Assembly: GCA_020544565.1 (NCBI GenBank) | Contig: CP078014.1 | Location: 2,668,016-2,732,015, forward strand | From: Bradyrhizobiaceae bacterium | Lineage (GTDB): Bacteria; Pseudomonadota; Alphaproteobacteria; Rhizobiales; Xanthobacteraceae | Reading direction: 5' to 3' | Length of the DNA stretch: 64,000 nucleotides | Part shown: positions 1-8,541 of the stretch, one piece after another | How the letters are laid out: every line of letters starts with the position of its first letter | Numbering within the stretch: position 1 is the first letter of the stretch | The notes under the pieces: model-generated | Database searches by the model: none | Told to the model about the DNA's origin: nothing | What the model saw: only the letters and a program-made list of their open reading frames with translations | Made by a program: the position numbers and the translations under genes

Positions 1-162
1 GGAAATGCCCGCCACCCAGGCCGGCTCGAAATCGTGATGGCACAGCGCCTGATAGGCGCCGGCCTGATACGAGCCCAGCGCGCCGCCGCCCTGCAGCACC
101 AGCACGCGCTGCGCCTGTTTGGGCGTCCGGCTATAGGAGGAACGGGGGGACAGCGAATCCAT
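1..162 (-). CDS. Patatin-like phospholipase, N-terminal fragment (cut by window edge)
   Basis: The first 54 residues are visible; the gene continues beyond the left edge. Residues 21-40 read as a beta strand followed by GGGALGSYQAG, the glycine-rich oxyanion-hole motif of patatin-family serine hydrolases. The fragment ends in AGIS, the expected start of the GxSxG nucleophile elbow. The family cleaves acyl esters of membrane lipids; this N-terminal form resembles the bacterial patatins of rhizobia. The ATG at 162 is the first in frame. The fold assignment is firm, substrate unknown. Confidence 0.85.
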   Translation of the reverse strand, partial: MDSLSPRSSYSRTPKQAQRVLVLQGGGALGSYQAGAYQALCHHDFEPAWVAGIS

Positions 163-278
163 TATCACTCACAGACGCGGCATTGCAGCATACCGATGCG
201 GCGGTACCGTGGCGTCAGTTGGCGTCCGCGTCAATCCGAGCGGAATCAGGGGCAGAGTCACGCAGGATTGACCGCCCG

Positions 279-791
279 CTAGCCGGGAGCGGCGAGAATC
301 AGCGTCCAGAACACCTTGTATTTGGTGTTGGGAACATAGGTCGCGGCGATGCCCATCCGGGTCACGCCGGTCGCCAGCATGTTGGCCCGGTGCGGCGGCG
401 AATCGCGCCAGCCGGAAAAGGCTTCGGCCAGCGTGTGATATCCGGCCGAGACGTTCTCCACCGCCTTCGCCGCGTCGAAGCCCGAGGCCCTGATGCGCTT
501 GTCGAGGGTGCCGGCGACGTTGTGGTCGAGCTTGTTGCGGCTGGCCATGGCCTGCGACTGCGCTTCCGCCGCCTTCATCAGTACGGGATCGACGGTGACC
601 GCACCGAGACCGTTGTTCTGGCGGTAGCCGGAGATCATTGACGCCGCCACCGCCGGATCGAGCCGCGCGCCGGGCGCAGCCATGCTGACATAGAACGCCG
701 GCTGCTCGGTGGACGGCGCGCGTTCCGCACCGCATCCGCCCAGCATCGCCAGCGCCATCAGCGCCGCCACGGCCCCCGCTACCCGTCTCAT
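279..791 (-). CDS. CAP (SCP/PR1)-domain lipoprotein
   Basis: 170 residues. The start at 791 is chosen because GGGGAAGGATC precedes it and because it yields a lipoprotein signal: a hydrophobic stretch ending in LGGC, Cys at about residue 21. The rest is a cysteine-rich-secretory-protein type CAP domain: LDHNVAG, FDAAKAVENVSAGY, AFSGWRDSPPHRANML and YWTLIL-like C-terminal strand (FWTLILA). The motifs contain the conserved His/Glu/His positions of the family. Bacterial CAP lipoproteins are envelope proteins of mostly unknown function. It is a single gene, separated from cysA by a palindromic repeat. Confidence 0.85.
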   Translation of the reverse strand: MRRVAGAVAALMALAMLGGCGAERAPSTEQPAFYVSMAAPGARLDPAVAASMISGYRQNNGLGAVTVDPVLMKAAEAQSQAMASRNKLDHNVAGTLDKRIRASGFDAAKAVENVSAGYHTLAEAFSGWRDSPPHRANMLATGVTRMGIAATYVPNTKYKVFWTLILAAPG

Positions 792-905
792 GATCCTTCC
801 CCCACCGCTGAAAGCGCGGTTGTTGCACAGAAACCGTGGCTGAAAGGTGAACGGGGGGAAATGAGCACCATGCACAGTCCACCATGCGGCCGGGAGATGC
901 TTTTC

Positions 906-1000
906 CCCGTCATTGCGAGCGCAGCGAAACAATCCAGACCGGCCGCGCAGCACATCCGGACCGGATTGCTTCGGCGCTCACGCGCCTCGCAATGACGGGA
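906..1000. repeat. Palindromic intergenic repeat, family A (copy 1)
   Basis: The outer arms CCCGTCATTGCGAG and CTCGCAATGACGGG are complementary, and the inner part carries CAATCCAG and GGATTGCTTC. The same architecture recurs at 8098-8220, 15907-15985, 26605-26694, 28554-28666 and 47396-47476. It lies between the CAP lipoprotein and cysA genes, both read leftward. Confidence 0.85.
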
Positions 1001-1024
1001 AAAGGCCAGCGCGCCCCGATCGCC

Positions 1025-2068
1025 CTACGCCGAGAACAGGCGGTAGCGGCGCGGCTGCAGGCCGACCACGTCGCCGGGCTTGAGATCGCGGTCGCGCGGG
1101 GCGTCGATCTCGATCAGCGTTTCTCCCGCGCCATCACGGAGCAGCACGTCGGCGCGCTGGGTGGGACCGAAAGCGCGGACATGACACACCTCGCCCTCGA
1201 ACACGCCGCTGCCGGGCGGCACGATCGCCATATCGTGGCGGCGGATGAACAGGTGCGACGAGCCGGAAGCGACGCCCCGCGCTTCAAGGGCGAGCACCCT
1301 GTCGCCCAGCCTGACGCGGCCGTCGACGACCTCGACCGGCAGCACGATGGATTCGCCGATGAAACCGTGGACGAAGGCGGTGGCCGGATTGTCGTAGACA
1401 TCGCCGGGCGTGCCGACCTGCTCGATCCGGCCCTTGTCCATCACCACCACGCGATTGGCGACTTCCAGCGCCTCCTCCTGATCGTGGGTGACGAAAATCG
1501 AGGTGACGTGGATCTCGTCATGCAGCTGGCGCAGCCAGCGCCGCAGTTCCTTGCGCACCTTGGCGTCGAGCGCGCCGAACGGCTCGTCCAGCAGCAGGAT
1601 GCGCGGCTCGATGGCGAGCGCGCGCGCCAGTGCGATGCGCTGGCGCTGGCCGCCCGACAACTGGTTCGGGTAGCGGTCGGCAAGCCAGTCGAGTTGCACC
1701 AGATCGAGCAGTTCCTTGACCCGCTTCCGGATCTGCGTCTCGTCCTTGCGGATGGCGCGCGGCTGCACCCGCAGCCCGAACGCCACGTTCTCGAACACGC
1801 TCATGTGGCGGAACAGGGCATAATGCTGGAACACGAAGCCGACATGGCGCTCGCCGGCGCCGCGCGCGAGCGCGTCCTCGCCGTCGAACATCACCGCGCC
1901 CTGATCCGGCCAGTCGAGTCCGGCGATGATGCGCAGGAGCGAGGTCTTGCCCGATCCCGACGGGCCGAGCAGCGCCACCAGTTCGCCGGTGGCCACCCGG
2001 AGATCGACATTGTCGAGCGCAGCGAAGCTGCCGAAGGTCTTTACGATGTTGCGGACTTCAATCGTCAC
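1025..2068 (-). CDS. cysA: Sulfate/thiosulfate ABC transporter ATP-binding protein CysA
   Basis: 347 residues, the normal CysA length. Walker [10 protein letters not shown] lies near residue 35, the ABC signature [14 protein letters not shown] near 137 and Walker [13 protein letters not shown] just after it; the C-terminal third is a TOBE-like regulatory domain. It powers import of sulfate through CysT/CysW. The start is GTG at 2068, overlapping the end of cysW by 11 bases, which supports translational coupling. Last gene of the sbp-cysTWA set. Confidence 0.95.
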   Translation of the reverse strand: MTIEVRNIVKTFGSFAALDNVDLRVATGELVALLGPSGSGKTSLLRIIAGLDWPDQGAVMFDGEDALARGAGERHVGFVFQHYALFRHMSVFENVAFGLRVQPRAIRKDETQIRKRVKELLDLVQLDWLADRYPNQLSGGQRQRIALARALAIEPRILLLDEPFGALDAKVRKELRRWLRQLHDEIHVTSIFVTHDQEEALEVANRVVVMDKGRIEQVGTPGDVYDNPATAFVHGFIGESIVLPVEVVDGRVRLGDRVLALEARGVASGSSHLFIRRHDMAIVPPGSGVFEGEVCHVRAFGPTQRADVLLRDGAGETLIEIDAPRDRDLKPGDVVGLQPRRYRLFSA

Positions 2069-2924
2069 GGGCGGGCTGTCCCTGTTCGAGATGACTTTCC
2101 AGTGCCGTCTTCACCACCAGCGTGACGAGGGCAAGAAACGCGAGCAGAGAGGCGATCGCGAACGAGGCGACGAACTGGTATTCGTTGTAGAGGATCTCGA
2201 CCAGCAGCGGCATGGTGTTGGTTTCGCCGCGGATGTGGCCGGACACCACCGACACCGCACCGAACTCGCCCATGGCGCGGGCGTTGCAGAGCAGGACGCC
2301 GTAGAGGATGCCCCATTTGATGTTGGGCAGGGTGACGCGCACGAAGGTGCGCAGGCCCGAGGCGCCGAGCGAGATCGCGGCCTCCTCCTCCTGGGTGCCC
2401 TGCTCCTGCATCAGCGGGATCAGCTCACGCGCGACGAAGGGAAAGGTCACGAAGGTGGTGGCCAGCACGATGCCGGGCACAGCAAACAGGATCTGGACGC
2501 CGTGGGCCTGCAGCCACGTGCCGAAATAGCCCTGCGCGCCGAACAGCAGCACGAACACCAGGCCGGAGATCACCGGGCTCACCGAGAACGGCAGGTCGAT
2601 CAGCGTGATCAGCAGCACCTTGCCGCGGAACTCGAACTTGGCGATGGCCCAGGCGGCGATGACCCCGAACACCAGGTTGAGGCTGACGGAGATCGCCGCC
2701 ACGGTAAGCGTGAGGCGGATGGCGGACAGCGCCTCGGCGTCGGTCAGCGCGGCAAAATAGGCCATGACCCCGCGCGAGAACGCCTCAGTAAACACCACCA
2801 CCAGCGGCAGCACCACGAACACTGTGAGGAAGGTGACGGCAACACCGATCAGGGTCCACCGCACCCAGACCGGCTCGGTGCGGCATTCATGGGCAGACGA
2901 TGTGCGGGGCCTGTTGATGACCAT
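2058..2924 (-). CDS. cysW: Sulfate ABC transporter permease CysW
   Basis: 288 residues with six predicted membrane segments and the permease EAA-loop region ([21 protein letters not shown], which contacts CysA). The C-terminal half has [16 protein letters not shown], typical of CysW. It forms the channel with CysT. The ATG at 2924 is preceded by GAGGT at good spacing. It lies 9 bases downstream of cysT and overlaps cysA. Confidence 0.95.
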   Translation of the reverse strand: MVINRPRTSSAHECRTEPVWVRWTLIGVAVTFLTVFVVLPLVVVFTEAFSRGVMAYFAALTDAEALSAIRLTLTVAAISVSLNLVFGVIAAWAIAKFEFRGKVLLITLIDLPFSVSPVISGLVFVLLFGAQGYFGTWLQAHGVQILFAVPGIVLATTFVTFPFVARELIPLMQEQGTQEEEAAISLGASGLRTFVRVTLPNIKWGILYGVLLCNARAMGEFGAVSVVSGHIRGETNTMPLLVEILYNEYQFVASFAIASLLAFLALVTLVVKTALESHLEQGQPARDD

Positions 2925-2933
2925 GGCGCGACC

Positions 2934-3773
2934 TCAGATCGCGACCGACACGCCGCGCGTCTGCGCCCAGCGCTGAATGCGGTTGATGGCGAAGATGATG
3001 AGAAACGACACCAGCAGCATGACGACGGCGATGGCGGTGGCGTCGGCATAGCGGAATTCAGATAGCCGGATCACGATCAAAAGCGGGGCGATCTCCGACA
3101 CATTCGGCAGGTTGCCGGCGATGAAGATCACCGAACCGTATTCGCCGACCGCGCGCGCGAAGGCGAGCGCGAAGCCGGTGAGGATCGCGGGCGTCAAGCT
3201 CGGCAGGATGACGCGGCGGATGATGTCAAAGCGCGAGGCGCCGAGCGAAGCCGCCGCTTCCTCCACCTCGATCTCCAGATCGATCAGCACCGGCTGCACC
3301 GTGCGCACCACGAAGGGAAAGCCGATGAAGATCATCGCCACGAAAATGCCGATCGGCGTGAAGGCGACCTTGATCCCCATGCTGGCCAGCGGTGCGCCGA
3401 GCCAGCCCTTCTGCGCGAACAGCGCGGTGAGCGCCACGCCGGCGACTGCGGTGGGCAGCGCGAAGGGGATATCGACGATGGCGTCGAAGATGCGGCGGCC
3501 GGGAAAGCGATAGCGCACCAGCACCCAGACGATAATGAGCCCCATCACCAGATTGACCAGCGCCGCGGCAAAGGCGAGGCCGAACGAAATGCGCAGCGCG
3601 TTCAGCGTGCGCCGGCTGGTGACGATGGCCCAGAACTGGTCGAACGACAGTTCGAACGTCTTGAGAAACAAGCCCGCCAGCGGGATCAGCACGATCACCG
3701 ACAGCCATGTCAGCGTCAGCCCCATGGAGAGGCCGAATCCCGGCAATGTCCGTCGTCCCGTTGCGCCGCTCAC
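2934..3773 (-). CDS. cysT: Sulfate ABC transporter permease CysT (CysU)
   Basis: About 279 residues with six membrane helices, the EAA loop (EVEEAAASLGASR) and RAVGEYGSVIFIAGN, diagnostic of CysT. The start is uncertain. A GTG at 3773 gives the length usual for the family (about 277). The frame also opens with a TTG at 3797, but that would place the start inside a palindromic repeat and has no better ribosome site. It pairs with CysW in the sulfate channel. Confidence 0.9.
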   Translation of the reverse strand: MSGATGRRTLPGFGLSMGLTLTWLSVIVLIPLAGLFLKTFELSFDQFWAIVTSRRTLNALRISFGLAFAAALVNLVMGLIIVWVLVRYRFPGRRIFDAIVDIPFALPTAVAGVALTALFAQKGWLGAPLASMGIKVAFTPIGIFVAMIFIGFPFVVRTVQPVLIDLEIEVEEAAASLGASRFDIIRRVILPSLTPAILTGFALAFARAVGEYGSVIFIAGNLPNVSEIAPLLIVIRLSEFRYADATAIAVVMLLVSFLIIFAINRIQRWAQTRGVSVAI

Positions 3774-3808
3774 GATAGTCTCTGGCCCCAAAATCAATAT
3801 CCAGTTTC

Positions 3809-3916
3809 GTCATGGCCGGATTTATTCCGGCCATCCACGCCTTTTCGCCATCTCATCATTTAAGCAAGACGTGATTTAAGCAAGACGTAGATGCCCGGGA
3901 CGAGCCCGGGCATGAC
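3809..3916. repeat. Palindromic intergenic repeat, family B (copy 1)
   Basis: It opens with GTCATGGCCGG and closes with CCCGGGCATGAC, and contains CCATCCACG/CGTAGATGCCCG inner arms. A 16-base unit, TTTAAGCAAGACGTGA, is duplicated in tandem at about 3859-3890. A relative lies at 60348-60463 between metF and metH. This copy sits between sbp and cysT inside the transporter gene set. Confidence 0.8.
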
Positions 3917-3931
3917 ATCGGATATGTTCCC

Positions 3932-4936
3932 TCAATTCTTGTAGATCTGGTCGAAAATGCCGCCCTCGCCGAAGTGCTCCTTCTGCGCCCGGGTCCAGCC
4001 GCCGAACACGTCATCGATGGTAAACAGATCGACCCTGGCGAACGAGGCCGCATATTTCGCCGCGATCTCCGGATCGCGCGGGCGATAGAAATTGCGCGCG
4101 GCGATGTCCTGCCCCTCCTTGCCGTACCAGTATTTCAGGTAAGCCTCGGCCACCGCGCGGGTGCCCTTCCTGTCGGCGACGCTGTCCACCACCGCCACCG
4201 GCGGCTCGGCCAGGATCGACAGCGGCGGCGCCACGATCTCGAACTTGTCGGCGCCGAATTCCTTCAGCGCGAGATGCGCCTCGTTCTCCCACGCCAGCAG
4301 CACGTCGCCGACGCCGCGCTCGACGAAGGTCACGGTCGATCCGCGCGCGCCGGTATCAAGCACCGGGACGTTCTTGTAGATATCTGCAACGAAGGCCTTC
4401 GCCTTGTCCGCCGAGCCGTATTTTTTCAGGGCGTAGCCCCATGCCGCGAGATAGTTCCAGCGCGCCCCGCCGGAGGTCTTGGGATTGGGCGTGATGACCG
4501 CGACGCCCGGCTTCACCAGATCGCTCCAATCCTTGATGCCCTTGGGATTGCCCTTGCGCACCAGAAAGACAATCGTGGACGTATAGGGCGAGGCATTCTG
4601 CGGCAACCGCTGCTGCCATGCCTTGTCGAGCAGCCCCCTGCTGGCGATGGCGTCGATGTCATAGGCCAGCGCCAGCGTGACCACGTCCGCCTGCAAGCCG
4701 TCGATCACCGAGCGCGCCTGCGAGCCGGAGCCGCCATGCGACTGCCTGATCTCGACGCTCTTGCCGGTGCCCTTGTGATAGGCGGCGACGAAAGCCTTGT
4801 TGAAATCCACATACAATTCGCGCGTCGGATCATACGAAACGTTGAGCAGCGACACATCCGCGGCCAGCGCGGCGCCGGCCCAGATCAAGCTTGCGGCGGC
4901 AGCAACACTGCCGATCACAGAACGACGGCGAAGCAT
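3932..4936 (-). CDS. sbp: Periplasmic sulfate-binding protein
   Basis: 334 residues. The ATG at 4936 is chosen over upstream codons because GGAG lies 6 bases before it and it yields a clean signal peptide (MLRRRSVIG... ending near AGAALA). The mature protein begins with [12 protein letters not shown], the hallmark of Sbp/CysP sulfate-binding proteins, followed by [25 protein letters not shown], which forms the anion pocket. It delivers sulfate to CysTWA. The repeat at 3809-3916 follows its stop codon. Confidence 0.93.
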   Translation of the reverse strand: MLRRRSVIGSVAAAASLIWAGAALAADVSLLNVSYDPTRELYVDFNKAFVAAYHKGTGKSVEIRQSHGGSGSQARSVIDGLQADVVTLALAYDIDAIASRGLLDKAWQQRLPQNASPYTSTIVFLVRKGNPKGIKDWSDLVKPGVAVITPNPKTSGGARWNYLAAWGYALKKYGSADKAKAFVADIYKNVPVLDTGARGSTVTFVERGVGDVLLAWENEAHLALKEFGADKFEIVAPPLSILAEPPVAVVDSVADRKGTRAVAEAYLKYWYGKEGQDIAARNFYRPRDPEIAAKYAASFARVDLFTIDDVFGGWTRAQKEHFGEGGIFDQIYKN

Positions 4937-5199
4937 TTCAATCTCCATTCGGACCGACGACATGATTGTCTTCGGGACAGTCATGAACCTCGTTGAAGTG
5001 ACATGGTTCTGTCAACGAAACCGGATTTCATTGTTCGCGCTGCTTCGACACGAACGTTCCATGAAGCCACGGCTTTTAGCAAGCCTCAATGCGCGGCGGA
5101 GTTCGCGTCATCATCGCGCAGCCGATCGCGCGATCCGACGACATCGACGAAGGAACCGGAGCGCTTGCACAGGATCACTCACGCATGCCGCGCGTGACT

Positions 5200-5913
5200 T
5201 CAGTCGCGCGATGGAGCAGCGACGTGAATGCCGCACTCGGTTTTGCTTCTGCCGCGCCAGCGGCCTGCGCGCGCGTCTTCGCCGGGTCGGGTGCGGCTGG
5301 TGCACGGCATGCACCCGATCGAGGCAAAGCCGGATGCGACCAACGGATGCGGCGGCAAATTCATCACCGCAACGAGTGCCTTCAGCTCGTCCTGCGAAAC
5401 ATTGGCAAGCGGATTGAATTTCAGCCGCGCGCCATCGGCTTCCACCACGGCCATCGCGGCGCGGTCGCCGCCCTGAAACCGCTTTCGCCCGTTGATCCAG
5501 CCATCGAACGGCGCAAGCGCCCGCGCCAGCGGTTCGACCTTGCGGATGTGGCAGCAGCGGTCGGGATCGGAGAACCACAGCTCGCGGTTCTCATCCTCGC
5601 GCGCCAGCGCCTCCGCGCGCGGATGGATCGTGCGCACGTCCGTCAAACCGAGGCGTGACGTCAGCGCATCGCGATAGGCCAGCGTTTCGGCAAACAGCCA
5701 ACCGGTGTCGAGAAACACCACGGGGATCGCGGGATCGACCTCGGCAGCGATCGCCAGCAGCGCCGCCGATTCCGCGCCGAACGACGACACCACCGCAAGG
5801 CGCTCGCGCCCGACCTCCCGCACCGCCGCCGCGACGATCTCTACCGGCGACGCATCCACCAGTGCGCGATCGAGTGCGGCAGCCGATGACTGGACGGATG
5901 GAACGGCGCTCAT
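5200..5913 (-). CDS. cysH: APS/PAPS reductase, iron-sulfur (APS reductase) type
   Basis: 237 residues. It reduces adenylyl-sulfate to sulfite in sulfate assimilation. The PP-loop is SSFGAES (residues 43-49). Cysteine pairs at 120/121 (DRCCHIRK) and 201/204 (GCMPC) are the [4Fe-4S] ligands of the APS-preferring branch; E. coli-type PAPS reductases lack them. Cys227 in ECGIH is the catalytic cysteine. The start overlaps the DUF934 stop by 4 bases. The cluster ligands argue that APS, not only PAPS, is the substrate. Confidence 0.95.
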   Translation of the reverse strand: MSAVPSVQSSAAALDRALVDASPVEIVAAAVREVGRERLAVVSSFGAESAALLAIAAEVDPAIPVVFLDTGWLFAETLAYRDALTSRLGLTDVRTIHPRAEALAREDENRELWFSDPDRCCHIRKVEPLARALAPFDGWINGRKRFQGGDRAAMAVVEADGARLKFNPLANVSQDELKALVAVMNLPPHPLVASGFASIGCMPCTSRTRPGEDARAGRWRGRSKTECGIHVAAPSRD

Positions 5914-6434
5914 GGCCGCGCGCCTTGCGGCAACCGCAACAGGCGGCGACGGAAGGCGGTGATGCGGCCGTCTCCGGTCGGCTGGTAGAACACCGAATAA
6001 CGCTGTGCCACGCCGGCGAAAGCTTCGGCGTCGCTTGGCTTCTTCACCTCGAAGGCATCGAAGCCGGCGCGCAGCATGAACACGAACTGGTCGCGCAACA
6101 CCTGTCCGGTGGCACGCAGTTCGCCCTTGAAGCCATGGCGCTCGCGCAGCAAGCGCGCCTGCGAATAGGCGCGGCCGTCGCGAAACACGGGAAACACCAG
6201 CGCCACCACGGCGAGCCGGTCGAGATATGGCACGAGGTCATCGACATCGCGATCGTTCGGCCAGATCACGCCGGTCCTTCCGTTGTTCTTGTCGCCGCGC
6301 GACAGAACCGCGTCCGGATCGGCGAGAAAGCGCGCCGCCGGCAGCAGCACATTACCCTCGGCAGGAAGCGGCGCATCGTCGGCGGGATGGACGAAGTCGT
6401 CGGCGACGATGGCGTGGCCTCTAACGAGCGGCAT
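5910..6434 (-). CDS. DUF934 protein linked to sulfite reductase
   Basis: 174 residues with no signal peptide. It matches the DUF934 family, a short conserved protein almost always encoded beside ferredoxin-type cysI in alpha- and betaproteobacteria lacking cysJ; a role as accessory or electron-transfer partner is often suggested but not proven. Motifs seen: YLDRLAVVALVFPVFRDGRAYS and LRERHGFKGELRATGQVL. It overlaps cysI by 14 bases upstream and cysH by 4 bases downstream, so it is tightly coupled to both. Confidence 0.9.
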   Translation of the reverse strand: MPLVRGHAIVADDFVHPADDAPLPAEGNVLLPAARFLADPDAVLSRGDKNNGRTGVIWPNDRDVDDLVPYLDRLAVVALVFPVFRDGRAYSQARLLRERHGFKGELRATGQVLRDQFVFMLRAGFDAFEVKKPSDAEAFAGVAQRYSVFYQPTGDGRITAFRRRLLRLPQGARP

Positions 6435-8076
6435 AGACGCGCTCCTTGAACGGCGCGACGCCGAGACGCTTCACCACATCGACGAACAGTTCGTCCGGGC
6501 GCTGGCGCAGCGCCAGATAGGCTTCGACAATGTCTTCCACCACGTCCGCCACCTGCGCATGGGGCACCGCCGGCCCCACCAGTTCGCCCAGCACCGCGTT
6601 CTCGTCGGCGCGGCCGCCGATGGTGATCTGGTAGAACTCCTCACCGTTCTTGTCGACGCCGAGAATGCCGATATGGCCGACATGATGATGGCCGCAGGCA
6701 TTGATGCAGCCGGAGATATTGATGTGCAGCCGCCCGATCAGCCTCGCCACGTCGGGATTAGCGAAGCGCCGCGTCAGTTCCTGCGCCACCGGGATCGAGC
6801 GCGCATTGGCCAGCGAGCAGTAATCGAGTCCCGGGCAGGAGATGATGTCCGACACCAGATTGACGTTCGGCGTCGCGACGCCGATGCGGTCGAGGGCGCG
6901 CCACAGCGCCGGCAGGTCGCGCTGGGCGACATGCGGCAACGCCAGGTTCTGCTCGTGGCCGACGCGGATTTCGCCGAACGAATAGCGCTCGGCGAGATCG
7001 GCGATGGCGTCCATCTGCTGCGCGGTGGCATCGCCCGGTGTGCCGCCCACCGGCTTCAGCGACAGCGTGACGACGGCGTAGCCCGGCACTTTATGGGCCG
7101 CGACCGCATTGGTGTGCCACGCCTTGAAATTCGGATTCTCCAGCGCCTTGGCAAGGGCCGGCGATGCGTCCGGCAGCGTCTCGTAGGCGGGATAGGAAAA
7201 GCGCGAGCGGATGTCCGCGATCTCGTCGTCCGCGAGCGCCAGCGCGCCATCGCGGATGAGCCGCCATTCCTCCTCGACGTCCTGCTTGAACGCCTCGATG
7301 CCCAGCTCGTGAACCAGGATCTTGATGCGCGCCTTGTAGATGTTGTCGCGGCGGCCGTACTGATTGTAGACGCGCAGGATCGCCTCGACATAACTCAGGA
7401 TGTCGCGCGGCCTGACGAAATCATTGATGGTCTTGGCGATGAACGGCGTGCGGCCGAGCCCACCGCCGACCATCACCTCAAAACCGGTCTCGCCTGCGGC
7501 GTTGCGGTGGATGCGCAGGCCGATATCGTGGATTCTGATCGCGGCGCGGTCGTGGTCGCTTGCGGTGATCGCGAACTTGAACTTGCGCGGCAAGAACGAG
7601 AACTCCGGATGCAGCGTGGTGTACTGGCGCAGAATTTCCGCCCACACCCGCGCGTCCTCGATCTCGCCCGGCGCCACCCCGGCCCACTGGTCGGCGGTGA
7701 CGTTGCGGGTGCAGTTGCCGCTGGTCTGCATGCCGTGCAACCCGACTTCGGCGAGATCAGCCATGGCGTCCGGCAGGTCGGCGAGCTTGATCCAGTGAAA
7801 CTGGATGTTCTGTCGTGTGGTGAAGTGGCCGTAGCCGCGGTCATAGGTGCGCGCGACATGGGCGAGGCCGCGGAGTTGCTTCGACGACAGCGTGCCATAG
7901 GGAATGGCGATGCGCAGCATGTAGGCGTGCAGTTGCAGATAGACGCCGTTCATCAACCGCAGCGACTTGAATTCATCCTCGCTCAGTTCGCCGGAGAGGC
8001 GGCGGGCCACCTGATCGCGGAATTCCTCCACCCGTTCGTTGACGATGGTGCGGTCGAGTTCGTCGTAAGCGTACAT
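6421..8076 (-). CDS. cysI: Assimilatory sulfite reductase hemoprotein (nitrite/sulfite reductase family)
   Basis: 551 residues. It makes the six-electron reduction of sulfite to sulfide. The siroheme-[4Fe-4S] ligands are Cys414 and Cys420 (CPGLDYC) and Cys457 and Cys461 (GCINAC). The N-terminal half-repeat has YGHFTTRQNIQFHWI and the paired domain TSGNCTRNVTAD. No CysJ flavoprotein gene lies in the window, so electrons probably come from ferredoxin. ATG at 8076 with AAGGT upstream. A palindromic repeat separates it from the DUF2849 gene. Confidence 0.95.
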   Translation of the reverse strand: MYAYDELDRTIVNERVEEFRDQVARRLSGELSEDEFKSLRLMNGVYLQLHAYMLRIAIPYGTLSSKQLRGLAHVARTYDRGYGHFTTRQNIQFHWIKLADLPDAMADLAEVGLHGMQTSGNCTRNVTADQWAGVAPGEIEDARVWAEILRQYTTLHPEFSFLPRKFKFAITASDHDRAAIRIHDIGLRIHRNAAGETGFEVMVGGGLGRTPFIAKTINDFVRPRDILSYVEAILRVYNQYGRRDNIYKARIKILVHELGIEAFKQDVEEEWRLIRDGALALADDEIADIRSRFSYPAYETLPDASPALAKALENPNFKAWHTNAVAAHKVPGYAVVTLSLKPVGGTPGDATAQQMDAIADLAERYSFGEIRVGHEQNLALPHVAQRDLPALWRALDRIGVATPNVNLVSDIISCPGLDYCSLANARSIPVAQELTRRFANPDVARLIGRLHINISGCINACGHHHVGHIGILGVDKNGEEFYQITIGGRADENAVLGELVGPAVPHAQVADVVEDIVEAYLALRQRPDELFVDVVKRLGVAPFKERVYAAR

Positions 8077-8097
8077 GGAACAATTACCTTGAAGTGC

Positions 8098-8220
8098 GTC
8101 ATTGCGAGGAGCGCAAGCGACGAAGCAATCCAGTCCTTTTGCGCGACGCAGCCAAGCTGGATTGCTTCGCGGAGCCTGTCATCGGGCCGGCGAAGCCGGA
8201 CCCGTTGGCTCGCAATGACG
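8098..8220. repeat. Palindromic intergenic repeat, family A (copy 2)
   Basis: It starts CGTCATTGCGAGGAGCGC and ends CTCGCAATGACG, with GAAGCAATCCAG and CTGGATTGCTTCG inside. This copy is longer than the others, with an extra CGGGCCGGCGAAGCCGGACCCG hairpin near its right end. It fills the gap between the DUF2849 gene and cysI within one transcription unit. Confidence 0.85.
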
Positions 8221-8229
8221 GCCATCAAT

Positions 8230-8541
8230 CTACGCCGACACCAGAAGATCGATGGTGACGCCCTGATGGCGGATGCGCTCGCGCAGATTGCCCGGCGCGA
8301 GACCGCGCTCGGTCACCTGCACCGGCGCGATATAGGGGCCGACCGCGCCGAGATCGTCGGCGACGGATTCCGACAGCAGCGCGCGGGCATCGTCGGCGTC
8401 GCGCACCACCGCGGCGTCCTCAAGATCGACCGACCAGCCGTGAAACGGCGTGCGGTAGATCACGGCACCGTCGCGGGTGCGATTGGCGGTGACGATGGAG
8501 GGACCCGCGATCTTGAGTTTCTTCTGCAGGGGGGAAGTCAT
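8230..8541 (-). CDS. DUF2849 protein of the sulfite-reductase operon
   Basis: 103 residues, cytosolic. It matches DUF2849, a small alphaproteobacterial family found between cysG and cysI, of unknown function. Visible features are IVTANRTRDGAVIYR, WSVDLEDAAVVRD and a C-terminal GVTIDLLVSA. The ATG at 8541 overlaps the cysG stop by 4 bases. The position suggests a role with the siroheme enzymes (assembly or regulation), which is inference. Confidence 0.85.
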   Translation of the reverse strand: MTSPLQKKLKIAGPSIVTANRTRDGAVIYRTPFHGWSVDLEDAAVVRDADDARALLSESVADDLGAVGPYIAPVQVTERGLAPGNLRERIRHQGVTIDLLVSA

